DNA of 64,000 nucleotides, taken from Gammaproteobacteria bacterium (ex Lamellibrachia satsuma). Its GTDB lineage: Bacteria; Pseudomonadota; Gammaproteobacteria; Chromatiales; Chromatiaceae. Shown here piece by piece: positions 1 through 11,469 of this stretch (position 1 is its first letter; every line of letters starts with the position of its first letter). Below the pieces are notes generated by a model. It was not told the origin of the DNA. It searched no databases and saw only the letters and a program-made list of their open reading frames with translations. The translations under genes and the position numbers were made by a program. Location of the stretch: contig CP053680.1 of NCBI GenBank assembly GCA_019623805.1, positions 3,512,001-3,576,000 on the forward strand, read 5' to 3'.

Positions 1-3000
1 TATGCGACGGCGGACGGCAGCGCGTTACAGCCGGGTGACTACACCCAGGCTACCGGCACCCTGACCTTCCTCGATGGTGTGACCAGCCAGACGATCCCGC
101 TGACCCTGACCAACGACACGACCTGGGAGCCGAGCGAAGACTTTACCGTAACCCTGAGTAACGTGGTGGATGCCGCCCTGGGACAGGCCACTACGACCGT
201 AACCATCACCGATGACGATACCCGCAATGCGGGCACCCTGGCCCTGAGTACTGCCACCGAGAGTGTTGCGGAGAATGCCGCTGGCGGCATCACCCTGACG
301 GTAAGCCGCACCGGCGGCACCGATGGTCCGGTCTCTGTTGACTATGCGACGGCTGATGGCAGCGCACTGCAGCCGGGTGACTACACCCAGGCTACCGGCA
401 CCCTGACCTTCCTCGATGGTGTGACCAGCCAGACGATCCCGCTGACCCTGACCAACGACACGACCTGGGAGCCGAGCGAAGACTTTACCGTAACCCTGAG
501 TAACGTGGTGGATGCCGCCCTGGGACAGGCCACTACGACCGTAACCATCACCGATGACGATACCCGCAGTGCGGGCACCCTGGCCCTGAGTACCGCAACC
601 GAGAGCGTTGCGGAGAACGCAGCGGGTGGACTGAATCTGACGGTAAGCCGCACCGGCGGTTCCGATGGTCCGGTCTCTGTTGATTATGCGACGGCGGACG
701 GCAGCGCGTTACAGCCGGGTGACTACACCCAGGCTACCGGCACCCTGACCTTCCTCGACGGCGAGTTGAGTAAGACGATCCCGCTGACCCTGACCAACGA
801 TACGACCTGGGAACCGAGTGAAGACTTCACGGTGACCCTGAGTAACGTGGTGGATGCCACCCTTGGCGCCCAAACCAGCACCACGGTCACCATCACCGAT
901 GATGATCCGCGCAGTGCCGGCACCCTGGCCCTGAGTACCGCAACCGAGAGCGTTGCGGAGAACGCAGCGGGTGGACTGACCCTGACGGTAAGCCGCACCG
1001 GTGGTTCCGATGGTCCGGTCTCTGTTGATTACGCCACTGCTAACGGTACAGCCGCTTCACCGGGTGACTACACTGCGACCAGTGGCACGCTGGATTTCCT
1101 CGACGGCGAGTTGAGTAAGACGATCCCGCTGACCCTGACCAACGACACGACCTGGGAGCCGAGCGAGGACTTCACCGTCACCCTGAGTAACGTGGTGGAC
1201 GCCACCCTGGGTGCACAGACCAGCACCACGGTCACCATCACCGATGACGATACCCGCAGTGCGGGCACCCTGGCCCTGAGTACTGCGACAGAAAGTGTTG
1301 CTGAGAACGCAGCGGGTGGACTGACTCTGACGGTAAGCCGCACCGGCGGTTCCGATGGTCCGGTCTCTGTTGATTATGCGACGGCGGACGGCAGCGCGTT
1401 ACAGCCGGGTGACTACACCCAGGCTACCGGCACCCTGACCTTCCTCGATGGTGTGACCAGCCAGACGATCCCGCTGACCCTGACCAACGATACGACCTGG
1501 GAACCGAGCGAAGACTTTACCGTAACCCTGAGTAACGTGGTGGATGCCGCCCTGGGCGCCCAGACCAGCACCACGGTCACCATCACCGATGACGATCCGC
1601 GCAGTGCGGGCACCCTGGCCCTGAGTACTGCAACCGAGAGTGTTGCGGAGAATGCCGCTGGCGGCATCACCCTGACGGTAAGCCGCACCGGCGGTTCCGA
1701 TGGTCCGGTCTCTGTTGATTATGCGACGGCGGACGGCAGCGCGTTACAGCCGGGTGACTACACCCAGGCTACCGGCACCCTGACCTTCCTCGATGGTGTG
1801 ACCAGCCAGACGATCCCGCTGACCCTGATCAACGACACGACCTGGGAACCGAGTGAGGACTTCACCGTAACCCTGAGCAATGTGGTGGATGCCACCCTGG
1901 GCGCCCAGACCAGCACCACGGTCACCATCACCGATGACGATCCGCGCAGTGCGGGCACCCTGGCCCTGAGTACTGCAACCGAGAGTGTTGCGGAGAATGC
2001 CGCTGGCGGCATCACCCTGACGGTAAGCCGCACCGGTGGTTCTGATGGCACCGTAACGGTTGACTACGCCACAGCAGATGGCAGCGCACTGCAGCCGGGT
2101 GACTACACCCAGGCTACCGGCACCCTGACATTCCTCGATGGTGAGCTGAGCCAGACGATCCCGCTGACCCTGACCAACGACACGACCTGGGAACCGAGCG
2201 AAGATTTTACCGTCACCCTGAGCAATGTGGTGGATGCCACCCTGGGTATCCAGACCAGCACCACGGTCACCATCACCGATGACGACGTCCGTAATGCCGG
2301 TACCCTGGCCCTGAGCAGTGCGACTGCGACCCTGTCAGAGGGTGGTCCCGCTATCACAGTGACCGTAGATCGTACGGGTGGCTCTGACGGCACGGTAACG
2401 GTTGATTACGCCACGGCAGATGGCACCGCCGCTGCACCGGGAGACTACACCGCGATCAACGGCACGCTGACCTTCCTCAATGGTGAACTGAGCAAGACCC
2501 TGACCTTGACCCCGACCAGTGATACGACCTGGGAGCCAAGTGAAGACTTCACCCTGAATCTCTCTAACCCGGTGGATGCCACCCTTGGTCTGGCTACTGC
2601 GACAGTGACCATCACCGATGACGATCCGCGCAGTGCCGGCACCCTGGCCCTGAGTACTGCAACCGAGAGCGTTGCGGAGAATGCCGCTGGCGGCATCACC
2701 CTGACGGTAAGCCGCACCGGTGGTTCTGATGGCACCGTAACGGTTGACTACGCCACAGCAGATGGCAGCGCACTGCAGCCGGGTGACTACACCCAGGCTA
2801 CCGGCACCCTGACCTTCCTCGATGGTGTGACCAGCCAGACGATCCCGCTGACCCTGACCAACGACACGACCTGGGAGCCGAGTGAGGACTTCACCGTCAC
2901 CCTGAGTAATGTGGTGGATGCCACCCTGGGTGCCCAGACCAGCACCACGGTCACCATCACCGATGACGATCCGCGCAGTGCGGGCACCCTGGCCCTGAGC

Positions 3001-6000
3001 ACTGCCACCGAGAGTGTTGCGGAGAATGCCGCTGGCGGCATCACCCTGACGGTAAGCCGCACCGGTGGTTCTGATGGCACCGTAACGGTTGACTACGCCA
3101 CAGCAGATGGCAGCGCACTGCAGCCGGGTGACTACACCCAGGCTACCGGCACCCTGACCTTCCTCGATGGTGTGACCAGCCAGACGATCCCGCTGACCCT
3201 GACCAACGACACGACCTGGGAGCCGAGCGAGGACTTCACCGTCACCCTGAGTAACGTGGTGGACGCCACCCTGGGTGCACAGACCAGCACCACGGTCACC
3301 ATCACCGATGACGATACCCGCAGTGCGGGCACCCTGGCCCTGAGTACCGCAACCGAGAGCGTTGCGGAGAACGCAGCGGGTGGACTGACCCTGACGGTAA
3401 GCCGCACCGGCGGTTCCGATGGTCCGGTCTCTGTTGATTATGCGACGGCGGACGGCAGCGCGTTACAGCCGGGTGACTACACCCAGGCTACCGGCACCCT
3501 GACCTTCCTCGATGGTGTGACCAGCCAGACGATCCCGCTGACCCTGACCAACGATACGACCTGGGAACCGAGCGAAGACTTTACCGTAACCCTGAGTAAC
3601 GTGGTGGATGCCGCCCTGGGCGCCCAGACCAGCACCACGGTCACCATCACCGATGACGATCCGCGCAGTGCGGGCACCCTGGCCCTGAGTACTGCAACCG
3701 AGAGTGTTGCGGAGAATGCCGCTGGCGGCATCACCCTGACGGTAAGCCGCACCGGCGGTTCCGATGGTCCGGTCTCTGTTGATTATGCGACGGCGGACGG
3801 CAGCGCGTTACAGCCGGGTGACTACACCCAGGCTACCGGCACCCTGACCTTCCTCGATGGTGTGACCAGCCAGACGATCCCGCTGACCCTGACCAACGAT
3901 ACGACCTGGGAACCGAGCGAAGACTTTACCGTAACCCTGAGTAACGTGGTGGATGCCACCCTGGGCGCCCAGACCAGCACCACGGTCACCATCACCGATG
4001 ACGATCCGCGCAGTGCGGGCACCCTGGCCCTGAGCACTGCCACCGAGAGTGTTGCGGAGAATGCCGCTGGCGGTATCACACTGACGGTAAGCCGCACCGG
4101 CGGTTCGGATGGTCCGGTCTCTGTTGATTATGCGACGGCGGACGGCAGCGCACTGCAGCCGGGTGACTACACCCAGGCTACCGGCACCCTGACCTTCCTC
4201 GATGGTGTGACCAGCCAGACGATCCCGCTGACCCTGACCAACGATACGACCTGGGAACCGAGCGAAGACTTTACCGTAACCCTGAGTAACGTGGTGGATG
4301 CCGCCCTGGGACAGGCCACTACGACCGTAACCATCACCGATGACGATACCCGCAATGCGGGCACCCTGGCCCTGAGCACTGCCACCGAGAGTGTTGCGGA
4401 GAATGCCGCTGGCGGTATCACACTGACGGTAAGCCGCACCGGCGGTTCGGATGGTCCGGTCTCTGTTGATTATGCGACGGCGGACGGCAGCGCACTGCAG
4501 CCGGGTGACTACACCCAGGCTACCGGCACCCTGACCTTCCTCGACGGCGAGTTGAGTAAGACGATCCCGCTGACCCTGACCAACGATACGACCTGGGAAC
4601 CGAGCGAAGACTTTACCGTCACCCTGAGTAACGTGGTGGATGCCGCCCTGGGACAGGCCACTACGACCGTAACCATCACCGATGACGATACCCGCAATGC
4701 GGGCACCCTGGCCCTGAGTACTGCGACAGAAAGTGTTGCTGAGAACGCAGCGGGTGGACTGACTCTGACGGTAAGCCGCACCGGTGGTTCCGATGGTCCG
4801 GTATCTGTTGACTACGCCACTGCAAATGGCACAGCCGCTTCACCGGGTGACTACACTGCGACCAGTGGCACGCTGGATTTCCTCGACGGCGAGTTGAGTA
4901 AGACGATCCCGCTGACCCTGACCAACGACACGACCTGGGAGCCGAGTGAGGACTTCACCGTCACCCTGAGTAATGTGGTGGATGCCACCCTGGGTGCCCA
5001 GACCAGCACCACGGTCACCATCACCGATGACGATCCGCGCAGTGCGGGCACCCTGGCCCTGAGCACTGCCACCGAGAGTGTTGCGGAGAATGCCGCTGGC
5101 GGCATCACCCTGACGGTAAGCCGCACCGGCGGTTCTGATGGCACCGTAACGGTTGACTACGCCACAGCAGATGGCAGCGCACTGCAGCCGGGTGACTACA
5201 CCCAGGCTACCGGCACCCTGACCTTCCTCGACGGTGAACTGAGCAAGCCGATCCCGCTGACCCTGACCAACGACACGACCTGGGAGCCGAGTGAGGACTT
5301 CACCGTCACCCTGAGTAATGTGGTGGATGCCACCCTGGGTGCCCAGACCAGCACCACGGTCACCATCACCGATGACGATCCGCGCAGTGCGGGCACCCTG
5401 GCCCTGAGCACTGCCACCGAGAGTGTTGCGGAGAATGCCGCTGGCGGTATCACGCTGACAGTAAGCCGCACCGGTGGCACCGATGGTCCGGTCTCTGTTG
5501 ACTACGCCACTGCAAATGGCACAGCCGCTGCACCGGGTGACTACACCCAGGCTACCGGCACCCTGACCTTCCTCGATGGTGAGCTGAGCCAGACGATCCC
5601 GCTGACCCTGACCAACGACACGACCTGGGAGCCGAGTGAAGATTTTACCGTCACCCTGAGCAATGTGGTGGATGCCACCCTGGGACAGGCCACTACGACC
5701 GTAACCATCACCGATGACGATCCGCGCAGTGCCGGTACCCTGGCCCTGAGCAGTGCGACCGCGACCCTGTCAGAGGGTGGTCCCGCTATCACAGTGACCG
5801 TAGATCGAACCGGCGGCTCCGATGGCACAGTAACGGTCGACTACGCCACGGCAGATGGCACCGCCGCTGCACCGGGCGACTACACTGCGCTCAACGGCAC
5901 ACTGACCTTCCTCAATGGTGAACTGAGCAAGACCCTGACCTTGACCCCGACCAGTGATACGACCTGGGAGCCAAGTGAAGACTTCACCCTGAATCTCTCT

Positions 6001-9000
6001 AACCCGGTGGATGCCACCCTTGGTCTGGCTACTGCGACAGTGACCATCACCGATGACGATCCGCGCAGTGCCGGCACCCTGGCCCTGAGTACTGCAACCG
6101 AGAGCGTTGCGGAGAATGCCGCTGGCGGTATCACGCTGACAGTAAGCCGCACCGGTGGCACCGATGGTCCGGTCTCTGTTGATTATGCGACGGCGGACGG
6201 CAGCGCGCTGCAACCAGGTGACTACACCCAGGCTACCGGCACCCTGACATTCCTCGATGGTGAGCTGAGCCAGACGATCCCGCTGACCCTGACCAACGAC
6301 ACGACCTGGGAGCCGAGTGAAGATTTTACCGTCACCCTGAGCAATGTGGTGGATGCCACCCTGGGACAGGCCACTACGACCGTAACCATCACCGATGACG
6401 ATCCGCGCAGTGCCGGTACCCTGGCCCTGAGCAGTGCGACCGCGACCCTGTCAGAGGGTGGTCCCGCTATCACAGTGACCGTAGATCGAACCGGCGGCTC
6501 CGATGGCACAGTAACGGTCGACTACGCCACGGCAGATGGCACCGCCGCTGCACCGGGCGACTACACTGCGCTCAACGGCACACTGACCTTCCTCAATGGT
6601 GAACTGAGCAAGACCCTGACCTTGACCCCGACCAGTGATACGACCTGGGAGCCAAGTGAAGACTTCACCCTGAATCTCTCTAACCCGGTGGATGCCACCC
6701 TTGGTCTGGCTACTGCGACAGTGACCATCACCGATGACGATCCGCGCAGTGCCGGCACCCTGGCCCTGAGTACTGCAACCGAGAGCGTTGCGGAGAATGC
6801 CGCTGGCGGTATCACGCTGACAGTAAGCCGCACCGGTGGCACCGATGGTCCGGTCTCTGTTGATTATGCGACGGCGGACGGCAGCGCGCTGCAACCAGGT
6901 GACTACACCCAGGCTACCGGCACCCTGACATTCCTCGATGGTGAGCTGAGCCAGACGATCCCGCTGACCCTGACCAACGACACGACCTGGGAGCCGAGTG
7001 AAGATTTCACCGTCACCCTGAGCAATGTGGTGGATGCCACCCTGGGTACCCAGACCAGCACCACGGTCACCATCACCGATGATGATCCGCGCAATGCCGG
7101 CACCCTGGCCCTGAGTAGCGCTATCGCAACCCTGTCGGAGGGTGGTCCCGCTATCACAGTGACCGTAGATCGAACCGGCGGCTCCGATGGCACCGTAGCG
7201 GTTGACTACGCCACAGCAGATGGCACCGCCGCTGCACCGGGCGACTACACTGCGCTCAACGGCACACTGACCTTCCTCAATGGTGAACTGAGCAAGACCC
7301 TGACCTTGACCCCAACCAGTGATACGACCTGGGAGCCAAGTGAAGACTTCACCCTGAATCTCTCTAACCCGGTTGATGCCACCCTTGGTCTGGCTACTGC
7401 GACAGTGACCATCACCGATGACGATCCGCGCAGTGCGGGCACCCTGGCCCTGAGTACTGCAACCGAGAGCGTTGCGGAGAATGCCGCTGGCGGTATCACA
7501 CTGACGGTAAGCCGCACCGGCGGTTCGGATGGTACCGTAACGGTTGACTACACCACAGCAGATGGCACAGCCGCTGCACCGGGTGACTACACCCAGGCTA
7601 CCGGCACCCTGACCTTCCTCGATGGAGAGTTGAGCCAGACGATCCCGCTGACCCTGACCAACGACACGACTTGGGAGCCGAGCGAAGACTTCTCCGTGGC
7701 CCTGAGCAATGTGGTGGATGCCACCCTGGGTATCCAGACCAGCACCACGGTCACCATCACCGATGACGACGTCCGTAATGCCGGTACCCTGGCCCTGAGC
7801 AGTGCGACTGCGACCCTGTCAGAGGGTGGTCCCGCTATCACAGTGACCGTAGATCGAACCGGCGGCTCCGATGGCACCGTAACGGTTGATTACGCCACAG
7901 CAGATGGCACCGCCAATGCGCCGGGCGACTACACGGCTATCAACGGTACTCTTACATTCCTCGAAGGAGAGATCAGCAAGACGATCCTGCTGACTCCAAC
8001 CAGCGACACCGTTTGGGAGCTGAATGAAGACTTCACCGTAACCCTGACCAATGTGGTGGATGCCACCCTTGGCGCCCAGACCAGCACCACGGTAACCATC
8101 ACCGATGACGATACACGGACTTCAGGCACCCTGGCCCTTAGCAGTGCTACTGCAACCCTGTCGGAGGGTGGTTCCGCTATCACCTTGACTGTGGATCGTA
8201 CAGGTGGTTCGGACGGCACAGTAAGGGTCGATTACGCCACGGCAGATGGCACCGCTGCTGCACCGGGAGACTACACCGCGATCAACGGCACACTGACCTT
8301 CCTCAATGGTGAACTGAGCAAGACCCTGACGTTGGCTCCGGCCAATGATGCGACCTGGGAGCCGAGTGAGACCTTTACCCTGACTCTGGGTAATGTGGTT
8401 GATGCCAGCCTGGGCTTGTCCACCACCACGGTAACCATTACCGATGACGACACCCGCAATGCGGGTACCTTGGCCCTGAGTACTGCCACGGAGAGTGTTG
8501 CTGAGAATGCGGCTGGTGGACTGACCCTGACAGTAAGCCGCACTGGCGGCACCGATGGCCCGGTATCTGTTGACTACGCCACGGCAAACGGTACAGCCGC
8601 TTCACCTGGTGACTACACTGCGGCCAGTGGCACGTTGAACTTCCTGCACGGTGAGACCAGCAAGACGATCCCGCTGACCCTGACCAATGTGGTGGATGCC
8701 GCCCTTGGCGCCCAGACCAGCACCACGGTAACCATCACCGATGACGATCCACGAAATGCCGGCACACTGGCCCTGAACAGCACTACAGTGACCCTGCCGG
8801 AGGGCGGTCCTGCGATGATTATGACCGTGAATCGCACCGGCGGATCGGATGGCACGGTAACGGTTGACTACGCTACAGCAGATGGCACCGCCGCTGCACC
8901 GGGTGACTACACCGCCCTCAACGGCAAGCTGACCTTTCTCAACGGAGAGACCAGCAAGACGATCCCGCTGACCCCCATCAATGACACGACCTGGGAACCG

Positions 9001-11469
9001 AGTGAAGACTTCACACTGACCCTCTCCAATCCAGTGGATGCCACCCTGGGCCTGGCCACTGCCACAGTGACCATTACTGATGATGATCCACGCAGTGCCG
9101 GTACCCTGGCCCTGAGCAGTGCGATTGCAACCCTGTCAGAGGGTGGTCCCGCTATCACGCTGACTGTGGATCGTACTGGCGGTTCGGACGGCTCGGCTAC
9201 GGTTGACTACGCCACTGCGGATGGCACTGCCATCGCGGCCGGTGACTACACCGCCCTCAATGGCACTCTGACCTTCCTTGATGGCGAACTGAGTAAGACG
9301 CTGACCTTGACCCCGACCAGTGATACGACCTGGGAGCCAAGTGAAGATTTCACCCTGACCCTGAGCAATGTGGTGGATGCCACTCTGGGCCTGGCCACTG
9401 CGACAGTGACCATCACCGATGACGACGTTCGCAATGCCGGTACCCTGGCCCTGAACAGCACTACAGTGACCCTGTCGGAAAGTGGTCCTGCGGTGAACAT
9501 GACCGTGAACCGCACCGGCGGTTCGGACGGTACGGTAATGGTCGACTACGCCACAGCAGATGGCACTGCCGCTGCACCGGGAGACTACACGACCATCAGT
9601 GGTACGCTGACCTTCCTCAACGGAGAGACCAGTAAGACAGTCACACTGACCCCCATCGATGATGCGACCTGGGAGCCAAGTGAAGACTTCATCCTGACCC
9701 TCTCCAATCCAGTGGACGCCACCCTGGGCGCCCAGAGTAGCACCACGGTAACCATCACCGATGACGATCCGCGCCATGCCGGCACCCTGGCCCTGAGCAG
9801 CCCCACTGCAACCCTGTCAGAGAGTGGTCCTGCTGTGATCATGACTGTGAACCGCACTGGCGGTTCGGATGGTACGGTAAGCGTGGACTATGCAACGACG
9901 GATGGCACTGCCACCGCGGCCGGTGACTACACCGCCCTCAGCGGCACCCTGACCTTCCTCAACGGAGAAACGAGCAAGACGATCCCGCTGACCCCAATCG
10001 ATGACACAATCTGGGAGCCAAGTGAAGACTTCATCCTGACCCTCTCCAATCCGGTGGATGCTACCCTGGGCGGGCAGACCAATACCACGGCGACCATTAC
10101 CGATGACGATCCACGCAATGCCGGCACACTGGCTCTGAACAGCACTACAGTGACCCTGCCAGAGAGTGGTCCTGCGGCGATTCTGACCGTGAACCGCACT
10201 GGTGGCTCTGACGGTACGGTAAGTGTGGACTATGCCACGGCGGATGGCACTGCCACCGCGCCTGGTGATTACACTGCTCTCAACGGTACCCTGACCTTCC
10301 TCAACGGAGAGACCAGCAAGACAGTCACACTGACTCCAACCGATGATACGACTTGGGAGCCAAGTGAAGACTTCACCCTGACCCTCTTCAATCCAGTGGA
10401 TGCCACCTTGGGACTGGTCACTGCCACAGTAACCATCAGTGATGACGATACACGGACTTCAGGCACCCTGGCCCTAAGCAGTGCCACTGCGACCCTGTCA
10501 GAGAGTGGTCCAGCTGTCACGCTGACTGTAGATCGTACAGGCGGCTCTGACGGTACGGTAACGGTGGACTACGCCACAGCAGATGGCACTGCCGCTGCAC
10601 CGGGAGACTACACGACCATCAGTGGTACGCTGACCTTCCTCAACGGAGAGACCAGTAAGACAGTTACACTGACCCCCATCGATGATACGACTTGGGAGCC
10701 AAGTGAAGACTTCACCCTGACCCTGAGTAATGCTGTGGATGCATCCCTGGGCCTGGCTACTGCCACAGTAACCATCAGTGATGACGATACGCAAAATGCA
10801 GGTACCCTGGCCCTGAACAGCACTACAGTGACCCTGCCAGAGGGCGGTCCTGCGGTGATCCTGACCGTGAACCGTACTGGCGGCTCGGACGGTACGGTAA
10901 GCGTGGACTACGCAACAGCGGATGGCGCTGCCACCGCGCCTGGTGATTACACTGCTCTCAACGGTACCCTGACCTTCCTCAACGGAGAGACCAGCAAGAC
11001 GATCCCGCTGACCCCAATCGATGATACGACCTGGGAGCCAAGTGAAGACTTCACCCTGACCCTGAGTAATGCTGTGGATGCATCCCTGGGCCTGGCCACT
11101 GCCACAGTAACCATCACCGATGATGATCCACGCAGTGCCGGTACCCTGGACCTGAGCAGCGCCACTGCAACCCTGCCCGAGAGTGGTCCCGCTGTTACGC
11201 TGACCGTGGACCGCACCGGTGGTTCGGACGGAACTGTATCCGTTGACTATCCAACAGTGGATGGAACAGCTACAGCACCGGGTGACTATACGGCTATCAA
11301 CGGTACCTTGACCTTCCTTGATGGTGAACTGAGCAAGACTCTCACACTCACCCCAACCGGCGATACCGTTTGGGAGCCGAGTGAGACCTTTGTGGTGAAC
11401 CTCTCCAATCCGGTGGATGCCAACCTTGGTCTGGCCTCTGCAACTGTGACCATCACCGATGACGATGAC
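1..11469 (+). repeat. Tandem 342-345 bp Calx-beta coding repeats (33 full units plus a partial first)
   Basis: Units recur every 342 or 345 bp, depending on whether the linker reads LGQAT or LGAQTS. Two main subtypes alternate: one with STATESVAENAAGG and one with SSATATLSEGGPA. Units before about 7,900 are nearly identical at the nucleotide level; those after it are visibly more diverged. One unit near 8,640-8,700 lacks the NDTTWEPSEDFTVTLS stretch, about 48 bp, in frame. The pattern suggests repeated unequal crossover or slippage on the N-terminal side. Repeat number could be wrong if the assembly used short reads. Confidence 0.92.
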
